Shown: positions 37,639-46,025, counted from the stretch's first letter. The stretch: 64,000 nt of DNA from Streptococcus parasuis (GCF_021654455.1 NZ_AP024276.1:868001-932000); one strand, 5' to 3'. Notes: generated by a model not told the origin, from the sequence alone. Numbers and translations are program-made.

Positions 37639-38364
37639 ATGAAGCATAAATTTTCAAAATATTTTTTTATAATTGTCATAATTGTCACGAGCTCATTTCT
37701 GATTTTTAAAGTTTTTAATTACTATAGTCAGAAGATAAAATATAATTCCTTAGAGAATGTATTCTTAGAGATGAACTATGCCGAGGTATATAGTGGGGCA
37801 CTGAAAGGCTTACCAGATTTGAGTACTGTTTTAGGAAGTCCGCAATCATTTAGAGAACCAGATAGAATAACAGAGTTGCCCGTTCTTGTTAATGCCCCAG
37901 ATGGAGGGGAGGTATCTATATTTGTTGGTCTGGAACAAGCGTTCAGTATTGAGTATTCAAAAAAATTAGGGAATGATACTTATTTATATATAGACTATGA
38001 GTATAGGGATAAGAAATTACTAGGAAGCATTGAAATTTCCAATTCAGATGATTCATTGGCGTGGGGAGAATCAGGTTATTGGATAGATAAAAAAAGAGGT
38101 GAAACGGTCAATTTGCAAGAATATTTAGAGAGTACCTATTGGTTTTCTTCCTCCAAAGGTCTCCCTTCTTTGCAATTAACTGAAAAAGAAGAAGTATTAA
38201 ATTATTTGAAAACGTATGGTATAGATGCTACTTGGTTAAGGGAAAAATCATCCTATATTTTGAATGATGTTGTTCTCAAGACTTGGTTTGAAAAGGGGAG
38301 TCAACGATATTCCTTTGACAATCTTGGGGATGTTAAAATTATAGAATCAAGTGTATTAAAATGA
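37639..38364 (+). CDS. TipC-like putative immunity protein, cassette 2
   Basis: 241 residues: an N-terminal membrane helix (FFIIVIIVTSSFLIFKVF), then NVFLEMNYAEVYSG and a long soluble domain. The last ~50 residues (DATWLREKSSYIL...KTWFEKGSQRYSFDNLGDVKII) parallel the cassette 1 protein, while the middle has diverged and is ~45 residues longer. This pattern suits immunity proteins diversified to match different toxin variants. GGAGG at 37629 sets the start at ATG 37639. Family call as for the 36011 gene: inferred, not searched. Confidence 0.6.
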   Translation: MKHKFSKYFFIIVIIVTSSFLIFKVFNYYSQKIKYNSLENVFLEMNYAEVYSGALKGLPDLSTVLGSPQSFREPDRITELPVLVNAPDGGEVSIFVGLEQAFSIEYSKKLGNDTYLYIDYEYRDKKLLGSIEISNSDDSLAWGESGYWIDKKRGETVNLQEYLESTYWFSSSKGLPSLQLTEKEEVLNYLKTYGIDATWLREKSSYILNDVVLKTWFEKGSQRYSFDNLGDVKIIESSVLK

Positions 38365-38653
38365 ATTGTAAACTTATCTATTGTAGTACAGATTTCTTCA
38401 TTTTAGAGTCTAAAATCTGACAGTTTCATTCAAAGTCCATGTTTCTCATTGATAAACCACAAATATAGAAAAAAACGGATAGCTCCAAGAGAAAATACTA
38501 CTTGTATTGTTATACTGATAGTAGTTAAAAGTCTTTTATTTGCTAGAGACTCTCATCTTAGTAAGGAAGGGATAGCCTAGAAATGGGACGATTAGCTTGC
38601 CAATATTTTTGTAGCTAGCACAAAAATAGATCAAATAAAAGAAGGAGACTCTT
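38365..38653. other. A/T-rich intergenic region before the secreted orphan
   Basis: About 290 bases without a supportable gene. It contains a TTTTTGT/ACAAAAA hairpin around 38606-38627 and a TATACT-type -10 candidate near 38511. AGAAGGAG close to 38640 belongs to the next gene. Confidence 0.4.
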
Positions 38654-39397
38654 ATGAGCAAACGTAAAATTATATCAAGTTTATTTTTAAGTGCTACCGT
38701 ATTGGGAGGATTGCTGTTTACACAGACACCAACCGTAAAAGCAATTGAGTTAGAGGATGCACAAACCATGAGTACTAGCAGTGCACAAGCACCGATTTTT
38801 TCACCCGGGGATCTTATTCAAGAAACTAATCATACTGCTCAGTTTAGAAATTCTGTATCTATTGCTGCAACTAATGGAACATCTGAAAAAGAAGTAATCT
38901 GGAAGGTGAAATTTGATTCGACCTATTGGAATTTTAAATATGATAAAGGAGGGTACTACTTTGTTGTTCCTTCAGGTATGAAATTGAAGCGAATTACTCT
39001 GGTTAACGGTCAAACGAGAGAGGAATTGCTTGATCGTTTTCCTAAAAATATAAATGATAATAATAGTTCAAATAGTTCTTATCGTTTATTTAAGAGAGGG
39101 GAAAATACCTACGATGATCGTGACTTCGATAGTCAGTGGGGATGGTCAGTTGGACGAGCAAGTAATGATAAGATAAATCAATGGAAAAATGAAAATGCTT
39201 TTTCTGATATCTATTATATCGATAGTCCTCGCCATGCAGGTCCAGTAACTTATGAATTGGAGGCAGAAGTAACTGATCAAACTAAAACTTCCTTCCCTCT
39301 GGTAGCGGTAATGAAAAACTTCTATGCTAGAACATCATACTTTAGCGAACCAACTTCGCTTGCAGGACTTGATGTGAAAGTTGAATGGCCGAAATAA
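38654..39397 (+). CDS. Secreted protein of unknown function
   Basis: 247 residues with a clear signal peptide (KRK, then IISSLFLSATVLGGLLF, cut near VKA-IE at about residue 31). The mature part is rich in Trp, Tyr, Asn and Asp (WKVKFDSTYWNFKYDKGGYY; DSQWGWSVGRASNDK) with a beta-strand-like rhythm and no anchor. I recognise no family. It stands alone behind AGAAGGAG and ends before a terminator. Location next to the toxin cassettes suggests accessory DNA, but no functional link is shown. Confidence 0.75.
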   Translation: MSKRKIISSLFLSATVLGGLLFTQTPTVKAIELEDAQTMSTSSAQAPIFSPGDLIQETNHTAQFRNSVSIAATNGTSEKEVIWKVKFDSTYWNFKYDKGGYYFVVPSGMKLKRITLVNGQTREELLDRFPKNINDNNSSNSSYRLFKRGENTYDDRDFDSQWGWSVGRASNDKINQWKNENAFSDIYYIDSPRHAGPVTYELEAEVTDQTKTSFPLVAVMKNFYARTSYFSEPTSLAGLDVKVEWPK

Positions 39398-39431
39398 GTG
39401 ACTGACAATTTGCAGAACTATGCCAACCAGT

Positions 39432-39471
39432 GGCAATCGTGTGTAGTTAAGGCTACTACGATTGCCTTTTT
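39432..39471 (+). terminator. Terminator of the secreted orphan
   Basis: GGCAATCGT (39432-39440) pairs with ACGATTGCC, with a partly paired top and a T run. Confidence 0.75.
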
Positions 39472-39551
39472 CTGCGAGTCCTCATCTTTTCGCTTGAATA
39501 AACTAGTGCTTGTATAATATGATGAGGAAATGGGTGTATCCAGGGCTGCTG

Positions 39552-39705
39552 ATACTCAATAAAAATCAAAAGTAGCCTAGGAAACGAAGCCGATGACAGA
39601 ACTCTGTTGCTTTCTTATTTCAAGGCAACGGCTAAAAAGCCCCACAGGAGTTTTTCACTCATCGAGGCAAGTTGACAATGGATAATTTTGATTTGTAAAG
39701 AGTAT
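39552..39705 (+). repeat. RUP-like repeat, second type
   Basis: A 154-bp segment has terminal inverted repeats ATACTC-x4-AAAATCAAAA and TTTTGATTT-x5-GAGTAT. These ends resemble the pneumococcal RUP element, a small non-autonomous repeat thought to be mobilised by an IS630-type transposase. No coding capacity. It lies upstream of the YjjG-type gene. Confidence 0.65.
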
Positions 39706-39829
39706 GAAATCTGAAAAACAGTATAATAGAACCTAGGACACAGAGCTATTTTTTTAGAAACTGTGGTATACTTTAGACATACTGCCTGACATCGCTTCAG
39801 TAATTTCTGCTTAGAAAGGATTTATCATC

Positions 39830-40513
39830 TTGCAATACAAACACTTACTCTTTGATCTTGACCATACTCTTCTTGATTTTAGCCGTGGAGAAGAAGTAGC
39901 CTTAACCCAGTTTTTGACAGCTATGGAGGTTGAAGATATTCAAGCTTTTAAAGAAGTCTATCGACCGCTCAACCAGGCCATGTGGAAGGATTTGGAAAAA
40001 GGGAACATTACAAAGAAAGAGCTGATCAATACCCGCTTTTCACGGACCTTTGCCCACTTTGGTCGGCAAGTTGATGGAAGGGAGATGGCCTTGCGCTACC
40101 AAGAATTTATTGGGCGGCAGGGACAAATTTTTACAGGTGCAGATAAGCTTTTGCAGGAATTGACACACCGAGGCTACCAGATTTATGCGGCGACCAACGG
40201 CGTGACCTATATACAGGAAAATCGCTTGCTTCACTCACCGATTCAATCGTATTTTAAAGAAGTGTTTATTTCTGAGCAAATGGGGACGCAAAAGCCTGCG
40301 GCTGATTTTTATGAAAAAATAGCAGAGCAGATTTCAGGTTTTCAGTTTGACCAAGCCTTAATGATTGGAGATAGTTTGACAGCAGATATTCAAGGCGGCA
40401 ATAATGCTGGCATGGATACTGTTTGGTATAATCCTTCTAACCTGATAAACAACAGCAAGGCCATTCCGACCTATACAATTCACAGTTATCAAGAATTACT
40501 AGAAATGTTATAA
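39830..40513 (+). CDS. HAD-family phosphatase, YjjG/YfnB type
   Basis: 227 residues beginning HLLFDLDHTLLDFSRGEEVAL, which gives the catalytic DxD and the helical-cap signature of the YjjG group (pyrimidine 5'-nucleotidases active on UMP/dUMP and non-canonical nucleotides). Motif II is YAATNG, the conserved Lys is in MGTQKPAADFYEKI, and the acidic motif is MIGDSLTADIQGG. The start is a TTG at 39830 with AGAAAGGA nine bases upstream. House-cleaning of damaged nucleotides is the likely role, inferred from the family. Confidence 0.88.
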   Translation: MQYKHLLFDLDHTLLDFSRGEEVALTQFLTAMEVEDIQAFKEVYRPLNQAMWKDLEKGNITKKELINTRFSRTFAHFGRQVDGREMALRYQEFIGRQGQIFTGADKLLQELTHRGYQIYAATNGVTYIQENRLLHSPIQSYFKEVFISEQMGTQKPAADFYEKIAEQISGFQFDQALMIGDSLTADIQGGNNAGMDTVWYNPSNLINNSKAIPTYTIHSYQELLEML

Positions 40514-40565
40514 AATAGACTATTTCTATCTAAATGGTTGAGAAAAATGTAGCAAAGGAGAAAGT

Positions 40566-41327
40566 GTGAAGAGAATATTGAAAGCTTTTCGACCCCAAAA
40601 ATCACTGAAAGAATTAAACTGGCTAGATGTGTTTGTCCTGACCGCAATCTTATTTGGCAATGCAATTTATACCTCGACCATGCAATGGATTGCATCTTTT
40701 TCTGCGACAGAAGTAGTGGAAAATGGAGTACAAACCTTTACCGCAGCAGACAATTGGTGGGCATTGACCAATCAAGGAAAACTGTTTTTGTTTGCCTTGG
40801 TTTATTTGCTGATTCGGAATTATGATTTCAAGCAACTAAAGGTAAAATTAGAATGGACCGTTTTACTCTGGGGACCACTGATTTTTATCGGTGCTGGTTT
40901 GATTAGTGACTTGGCATTTACAGCCTTTTCTTACCTTCCAGGGATTTCTGGAGGATATAACTATCTCGGATATCTCCCTTATTATAATTGGGATATCATG
41001 ACGGTGATAAATCGCTTCTTAGCGGTTGATTATAGTACAGTTGTTTATGCTTTGTTTAATGGCTTTTACGAAGAATTCTTTTTCCTAGGTTTATTGTTGA
41101 GTACTGACACAAAGAAACGCTCTCTCGTATTGCTTTTTTCAACCATTGTCCGAACTTCATTCCATACCTATCAAGGATTGGTTTCAGCCTTAGTAATAGG
41201 TGTGCCGTTTGGCTTATTTTACTATTATATGTATAGAAAGAAAAATGATAATCTCATGCCTTACTTCCTAGGACATGCTCTGGCAGATATGGTTGGCACC
41301 AGCTTCTTGTCCCTATTTATTGGGTAG
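40566..41327 (+). CDS. CPBP-family intramembrane metalloprotease
   Basis: 253 residues with several membrane helices. The glutamate pair is in NGFYEEFFFLGLLL (near residue 165), followed by RTSFHTYQG and FLGHALADM, the three motifs of CPBP/Abi proteases related to CAAX prenyl endopeptidases. Start is GTG 40566 behind AAAGGAG. It stands 50 bases after the YjjG-type gene. Relatives in lactic acid bacteria are sometimes linked to bacteriocin self-protection, but no bacteriocin gene is seen here. Confidence 0.85.
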   Translation: MKRILKAFRPQKSLKELNWLDVFVLTAILFGNAIYTSTMQWIASFSATEVVENGVQTFTAADNWWALTNQGKLFLFALVYLLIRNYDFKQLKVKLEWTVLLWGPLIFIGAGLISDLAFTAFSYLPGISGGYNYLGYLPYYNWDIMTVINRFLAVDYSTVVYALFNGFYEEFFFLGLLLSTDTKKRSLVLLFSTIVRTSFHTYQGLVSALVIGVPFGLFYYYMYRKKNDNLMPYFLGHALADMVGTSFLSLFIG

Positions 41328-41491
41328 TATAGTCATTTGAATTAGCTTTGATACTTCGTCACTTTCGTCGTGCCGTACTCTACGAAAGTGACTTGTTTCT
41401 CAAGTCTTATTTCCAACCTAGAACAGCCTTTAGGCTGTTCTAGCAACCTGCGCCTCGGTTCCTTGTCTGAAAGCTAATTCATTCGACTATA
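41328..41491 (-). repeat. RUP-like/MITE repeat, copy B (164 bp)
   Basis: Terminal inverted repeats TATAGTC...AGCTTT and AAAGCTAATTC...GACTATA are intact, and the copy is inverted relative to copy C. Compared with C it carries an extra ~58-base module containing the palindrome around GCTAGAACAGCC/GGCTGTTCTAG and the phrase GGTTGGAAATA. It begins immediately after the stop of the CPBP gene. Confidence 0.85.
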
Positions 41492-41572
41492 AATAGCATT
41501 CTTCGAATAATGAAAATCCCATGGAATTCCTTGAACAGCTCCCTGTCAAGTGGACAATGAAATAATAAATGA

Positions 41573-42463
41573 TTAGGCGACGGCCTTGTTCCTCATTTCA
41601 AGAGGGGCAAGGCCGTTGTTGCGTTCTTGAAATCGTTGATGATTATAAAAATAGATGTAGGCATCAATATCTGACACCAGCTCCTCAAAAGTCTTATACT
41701 TCTTCAAATCATAGCACTCCGTCTTAAAGTGCCCAAAGAAACTCTCAATTGGTGCATTGTCAATACACTTGCCAACACGAGACATGGAGCGGGTCATCTG
41801 ATACTTGGTCGTTAAACGGTAATAATCTTTCGAAGTATATTGTGAACCTCGGTCGCTGTGAATCAATGGTGTCGCTTCAGGATTAGCTTTTCGGGCTTTA
41901 CGAAGTGTTTCTAATACCAATTCATTATCATTCAACTGACCGACCACATAAGCGACAATTGAGCCGTCGTAGAGGTCCTTAATAGCACTCAAATAGGCCT
42001 TACAACTGAGACCGTACTTCAAGAAAGTCACATCTGTACACCATTTCTGATTGGGGGCAGTAGCTGTAAAATCACGGTTGAGAATGTTGTCTTCTACATT
42101 GACAAAGCTGGTCTTGGTACAGTAGCCCTTAGCTCTTCTGATAATGGAACGAATGCCTAAAATGTGCATCAATCGTCGAATCCGTTTCTTGTTGCAGCTT
42201 GTTCCAAGCTTGCTATTGACAAATAGCGTCATACGACGATAACCAAGAATACCATTATGTTGGATATGAAGTTCCTTGATGACATTCATCAATCCTAAAT
42301 TTTCCTGTTCAGAAGCTGTTTCCTGATGTTGTAACCACTTATAGTAGCCTGAGCGAGATACCTTTAGAATACGGCACAAGTGGCTGATAGAAGCCTCTTC
42401 CTGTTCTTCCGCATATTCTTTAATCGCTTGGAAGGATTCCAAGTGGCGACCTAGTCTTACCAT
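41573..42463 (-). CDS. IS3-family transposase OrfB (DDE integrase)
   Basis: 296 residues with an HTH_21-type start (HNGILGYRRMTLFVN) and an rve integrase core. The catalytic acids are in CTDVTFLKY, HSDRGSQYTS and the Glu of APIESFFGHFKTE, all intact. It overlaps orfA by seven bases in the -1 frame and lacks a good ribosome site, so it is expected to be made mainly as an OrfAB fusion through the slippery site at 42490-42496. Confidence 0.92.
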   Translation of the reverse strand: MVRLGRHLESFQAIKEYAEEQEEASISHLCRILKVSRSGYYKWLQHQETASEQENLGLMNVIKELHIQHNGILGYRRMTLFVNSKLGTSCNKKRIRRLMHILGIRSIIRRAKGYCTKTSFVNVEDNILNRDFTATAPNQKWCTDVTFLKYGLSCKAYLSAIKDLYDGSIVAYVVGQLNDNELVLETLRKARKANPEATPLIHSDRGSQYTSKDYYRLTTKYQMTRSMSRVGKCIDNAPIESFFGHFKTECYDLKKYKTFEELVSDIDAYIYFYNHQRFQERNNGLAPLEMRNKAVA

Positions 42464-43143
42464 CGGTTTCGTCGCTTGATTTCTTCTAACTTTTTTAGCA
42501 GGCCGTTCTCCATTTCAAGATACTTAATCCGTTCTTCCTGTTGCTTGATTTTAAGGCGTAACTCTTCTTCCGAAGTTAGATTAGGCTTACTTTCCAAACC
42601 TTTTCCACGACGGTCGAGGAGGCCGTTAGAACCGTCCTTCTCAAACTTTCTGACCCACGAATAGACCTGTTGGTAGGAAACTCCATACTTCTCAACAGCC
42701 CCTTGATAATCTTTCTCGTGGGCAAGGGTAAAATTGACAATCTCAACCCGTTCGTCAAATGTTGTCTTGCGTCCTTGTTTCATGCGACTCATTCCTCTAC
42801 TAGTAGCTTTCAGTTCTTTACCACTAGTATAACGTTTTATCCATGATCTGAGAACATGAGAGTCAGAAATTCCATGTTTTTTGGTCAGATCTTTGAGACT
42901 TCCCAAACCATTAAGATAGTCGGAAACAGCTTGTTCCTTTAGTTCCTTACTATACTTCATCCAGCGATGGCTTTCCTCTAGCCCCTCAATACCAGTTTCT
43001 TTGTACTTCCGAACCCAGTTCGATAGGGTGTCTTTAAACACACCATGGTGCCTAGCTAACCAGCTAAGTGATTTCCCAGCTTCCAAGTGGAGTAGAACAA
43101 TTTCTAGTTTCTCAGAGACAGACTTTGGACTTCTTTTGGACAT
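42457..43143 (-). CDS. IS3-family OrfA (DNA-binding subunit)
   Basis: 228 residues with two helix-turn-helix units (SWLARHHGVFKDTLSNWVRKY; YGVSYQQVYSWVRKFE) and a C-terminal leucine zipper (LRLKIKQQEERIKYLEMENGLLKKLEE). ATG 43143 is used: on the minus strand AAAGGGAG precedes it, while the upstream extension is not conserved-looking. The zipper ends over the A6G slippery run that leads into orfB. Confidence 0.9.
   Translation of the reverse strand: MSKRSPKSVSEKLEIVLLHLEAGKSLSWLARHHGVFKDTLSNWVRKYKETGIEGLEESHRWMKYSKELKEQAVSDYLNGLGSLKDLTKKHGISDSHVLRSWIKRYTSGKELKATSRGMSRMKQGRKTTFDERVEIVNFTLAHEKDYQGAVEKYGVSYQQVYSWVRKFEKDGSNGLLDRRGKGLESKPNLTSEEELRLKIKQQEERIKYLEMENGLLKKLEEIKRRNRW
42490..42496 (-). 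promoter_or_regulatory. Programmed -1 frameshift site (A AAA AAG) of the IS3 element
   Basis: On the minus strand the heptamer AAAAAAG is read A-AAA-AAG in the orfA frame. The orfB frame is open from this point (K-K-V-R-R-N-Q-A-T-K-P-M), exactly one base back. This is a canonical -1 slippery arrangement for making OrfAB. Confidence 0.85.
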
Positions 43144-43239
43144 AATAAAACTCCCTTTATAGTTTCTAGTGAAAATTTTTGTTTTTTCACTGTCCACTAT
43201 AAGGGGAGTATATCACCTCTTTGTTCCATGGGATTTTTA

Positions 43240-44388
43240 TTATTCGTTCCAGAATTTGCTTGCAATATCTTGACCTTGTTTGATTTTAGCCCATTGTTGT
43301 GGAATGGCCAATTCATTACCAGAGTCACATGAAGCAAAACCGCATTGGTGAGAGAGGTAAAGACGTTCTTTAGGGATGATTTTACTAGCTTCTTCTAATA
43401 GTTTATAGACACGCTCTTCATCATCTAAATCGGTTGTCTTACTTGACAGAAGACCAAGAACAACTTCTGCATTTTTATCGCGTAAGCTTTCTAAGGCTTT
43501 CAAATCACCTGCACGCTCATCATCCCATTCAAGGAAGAAGCGGTCGTAGTGCTGATCACGCAAGAATTTTTCAGCGATTGCCTCATAAGTCCCACCAGCG
43601 GCATGACGACTTTCGTAGTTACCACGGCAGTTGTGAGTCCAGACAGTAAGACCAAGTGAATGTGCATAGTCAACGACTTCATTATTTATATTGACAAAGG
43701 CATCTGCTAAATCAGCTAGTCCTGCATTACCTTCAGCAAAGAAACTTGCAGGATTACTTTCATCAAAAAGTTCCCAGAGACAGTCGTCGAACTGAATAAT
43801 GGTGCCACCAGCAGTTTTATAGTCATCAAGGAATTCTTTATAAGCTTGAATGAGACCGTTTTTTAAATCATCGGCAGTTGCATATACTTGACCTTCGCCA
43901 TACAATCCATCAAAAACAGCAAGTTCTGTGTAGGCATGAGCTGGGCCCCATACAGTCAATTTTGTTTGCGTATCTTCAGCTAGCTCACTCACTTTTTTAA
44001 AGATTTCAATAAAGTGGTGGTTCTTACCAGATAATTCTTCAGTGATGCGGATACCTATGTCTTTTCTTGTTTCAAAGTGACCGCCATCATGGTCTTTAAA
44101 GGTATATCCATGATCAGCAATATACCGTTCAATACCTTTCAAGCCCCATACAAAGTCAAGGTGCCACATAGATTTAGAATATTCTCCGTCAGTTAGGATA
44201 TCAATTCCTTTTTCTTTTTGTTCCTTTACGATTGATTCGATGGCTACTGTTTCAGTTTCTTGATATCCAGAGAAGTCACTATAAAAAGGATAATGGATAT
44301 CATCTCTATGTTCGATTTGTGTCTTGTAGTCACGCAATTCTGCTGGACGTAGAAGGGAACCCACTAGTTGAAATCTTGATGTTGTCAT
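43240..44388 (-). CDS. MetE C-terminal-like methyltransferase (YxjG/YxjH type)
   Basis: 382 residues, only the catalytic barrel of cobalamin-independent methionine synthase, without the N-terminal half. It has VGSLLRP at the start, DGEYSKSMW, the zinc ligands in THNCRGN (His and Cys), the Glu in FFLEWDDERAGD and the late Cys in HQCGFASCDSGN. Such short proteins in Firmicutes take part in homocysteine methylation with an unsettled methyl donor. It is divergent from the transporter at 44591, and a MET-box candidate lies between them. Its stop codon touches an inverted repeat flanking the IS3 element. Confidence 0.85.
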   Translation of the reverse strand: MTTSRFQLVGSLLRPAELRDYKTQIEHRDDIHYPFYSDFSGYQETETVAIESIVKEQKEKGIDILTDGEYSKSMWHLDFVWGLKGIERYIADHGYTFKDHDGGHFETRKDIGIRITEELSGKNHHFIEIFKKVSELAEDTQTKLTVWGPAHAYTELAVFDGLYGEGQVYATADDLKNGLIQAYKEFLDDYKTAGGTIIQFDDCLWELFDESNPASFFAEGNAGLADLADAFVNINNEVVDYAHSLGLTVWTHNCRGNYESRHAAGGTYEAIAEKFLRDQHYDRFFLEWDDERAGDLKALESLRDKNAEVVLGLLSSKTTDLDDEERVYKLLEEASKIIPKERLYLSHQCGFASCDSGNELAIPQQWAKIKQGQDIASKFWNE

Positions 44389-44472
44389 TTGTAAATCTCT
44401 CTTTCAATTATTACTGAACTAATTCTACCCCAGTTTGCTTTATTTGAAAAATAGTTATTTTGAGTCAAAAGG

Positions 44473-44489
44473 TATAGTTGTTCGCTATA
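44473..44489. promoter_or_regulatory. Candidate MET-box (MtaR/MetR operator)
   Basis: TATAGTTGTTCGCTATA matches 5 to 7 bases in each half of the streptococcal methionine-regulon consensus TATAGTT-x3-AACTATA. It is placed between the MetE-like gene and the divergent transporter. Confidence 0.55.
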
Positions 44490-44537
44490 TCTTATTATTA
44501 GATTTCTAAAATGCTTTTTCTGGGGGCAGAACTATGG

Positions 44538-44543
44538 TATAAT
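44538..44543 (+). promoter_or_regulatory. Extended -10 promoter of the MFS transporter
   Basis: TGGTATAAT, about 45 bases before the start codon. Confidence 0.6.
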
Positions 44544-44590
44544 TTTCTTTGCAGAAAACCGAACGTTTGGAAAAAGTTTAGGGGAGAAAA

Positions 44591-45757
44591 ATGAAAAAAC
44601 ACTTTAGTTTTATTTTATTAGGGATTATGATGTTAGGTGTGGTAATGAGGGCACCCTTTACAGCCTTGCCAGCAGTCCTCACAGATATTGCCTCTGGGTT
44701 GGGTGTTGAAGTGAGTTCACTCGGCATTTTAACTTCGATTCCCTTGATCATGTTTGCACTATGTTCATCAATAGCGCCACGCATGGCGGCAAAATTTGGC
44801 TTGGAACGTTTAATGGCCATTGTACTTGTGGTTATGGTTATTGGTTCTGGATTGAGGGTGTTCAACCTCCAAACACTTTTCATCGGTACGATGATGATCG
44901 GAGCTAGTATCGCATTTATTAATGTCTTGTTGCCTAGCTTAGTTGCTGCTAATTTCCCGCATAAGATTGGGCTTTATACAACCATCTACATTACTCTGAT
45001 GGGGATTGCCGGAACAGTCGCGTCAATGGTTGCAGTACCAATTGTTTCAGCTACTTCTTGGAAATTTTTTATTTATTTAATCACTGGAGTCATCCTCTTA
45101 GCTTTACTTATCTGGTTACCAAATGTGAAGAACAATCATATGTTTGTGACTGGCAACCAATCAGAGAAAACAAGTTCTCTATGGAAAAATAAGGCTGCCA
45201 TTGCCTTTCTTATTTTTGGTGGGTTGCAATCCGTCTTGTTCTACACAGAAGTCACCTGGTTACCAACCATTTCGCAATCTATTGGATTTTCAAAAGCAGA
45301 AGCAGGATTGATGTCTGGAATTTATAACTTGGCTGCTATACCAATGTCTTCAATCATTACAACTCTACTTTCTCGTCAGACGAAAGAATCTCGCAGGAAC
45401 ATCATGCTCCTCATCTCTTTGATTACATTGGTGGGCTTGGCTCTTATGGTTATCACTCCAAAAAACTTTTTTGCTTGGACAATTATTCATATCGTCCTCA
45501 GTGTTTCCAATGCATCACTCTTCCCATATATGATGCTCAGCTTTACCATGAAAACCAGCAACAGCCAGGCAACGGCTCGCTTATCAGGTATGGTACAAAC
45601 AGGTGGCTACTTGATTGCAGCGTTTGGTCCAGGTCTCTTAGGATATAGTTTTCCAATTTTTGGTAGTTGGTTACCCTTGATTCTATCATTGGCTACTGTA
45701 ACCTTGGTGATGATGTGGACGATTGTACTGATTGAAAAAGAAGATATCATCATTTAG
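44591..45757 (+). CDS. MFS transporter, CynX/NimT (YycB) type
   Basis: 388 residues with about twelve membrane helices. The N-terminal MRAPFTALPAVLTDIASGLGVEVSSLGILTSIP motif is typical of the CynX/NimT group; the second half begins near FLIFGGLQSVLFYTEVTWLP. Characterised relatives export 2-nitroimidazole or move cyanate, so the substrate cannot be predicted. TTTAGGGGAG precedes the ATG. It is divergent from the MetE-like gene and may share a methionine-linked operator, which would suggest a methionine-related substrate (inference). Confidence 0.88.
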   Translation: MKKHFSFILLGIMMLGVVMRAPFTALPAVLTDIASGLGVEVSSLGILTSIPLIMFALCSSIAPRMAAKFGLERLMAIVLVVMVIGSGLRVFNLQTLFIGTMMIGASIAFINVLLPSLVAANFPHKIGLYTTIYITLMGIAGTVASMVAVPIVSATSWKFFIYLITGVILLALLIWLPNVKNNHMFVTGNQSEKTSSLWKNKAAIAFLIFGGLQSVLFYTEVTWLPTISQSIGFSKAEAGLMSGIYNLAAIPMSSIITTLLSRQTKESRRNIMLLISLITLVGLALMVITPKNFFAWTIIHIVLSVSNASLFPYMMLSFTMKTSNSQATARLSGMVQTGGYLIAAFGPGLLGYSFPIFGSWLPLILSLATVTLVMMWTIVLIEKEDIII

Positions 45758-45805
45758 TCACAATTTCCCACAATACACTTATCCATTTTGGAATAGAATA
45801 AAAAC

Positions 45806-45834
45806 AAAAAAAGCTGGATATTCACCAGCTTTTT
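45806..45834. terminator. Bidirectional terminator between the transporter and the DUF3042 gene
   Basis: AAAAAGCTGG pairs with CCAGCTTTTT, with A and T runs on both sides, serving two convergent genes. Confidence 0.85.
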
Positions 45835-46003
45835 AGTGTGCTACACGTTTACGAGCAGCTTTTTTACGATTTTCCTCAATGAAGGCTTCTTTCTTTTCTT
45901 CTGGTTCAATAATTGTTTTGTGAACGGTGAAGACTGCGCCCGCTGCAAGAGCAACTGTAGAAAGAACACCTGTCAAGAAACCTTTGCCAAAACTTTTAGC
46001 CAT
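45833..46003 (-). CDS. DUF3042 family small membrane protein
   Basis: 56 residues: MAKSFGKGFLTGVLSTVALAAG, VFTVHKTIIEPEEKKEAFIEENRKKAARKRVAH. One N-terminal hydrophobic helix is followed by a charged helix ending in a basic tail, the standard form of DUF3042 in lactic acid bacteria. On the minus strand AAAGGAG sets the start at 46003; the longer frame upstream has no such site. The promoter TTGAAA-17-TAAAAT lies at about 46033-46061. Function unknown. Confidence 0.88.
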   Translation of the reverse strand: MAKSFGKGFLTGVLSTVALAAGAVFTVHKTIIEPEEKKEAFIEENRKKAARKRVAH

Positions 46004-46025
46004 AGTGAATTCTCCTTTACTTGTG

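Larger units (their letters stand above)
41539..43208 (-). mobile_element. IS3-family insertion sequence
   Basis: About 1.67 kb with overlapping orfA and orfB on the minus strand. Imperfect inverted ends share CTCCC-x5-AGTGGACA-x-TGAAA (41539-41561 and, complemented, about 43186-43208). Just outside, a further 23-base inverted match (41504-41526 and 43224-43246, 22 of 23 identical) flanks the element, so its true ends may be wider. Confidence 0.85.

Noticed and set aside
40566-41327. CPBP protease as a bacteriocin immunity gene
   Set aside because: No bacteriocin precursor, transporter or peptide pheromone gene was found within several kilobases.
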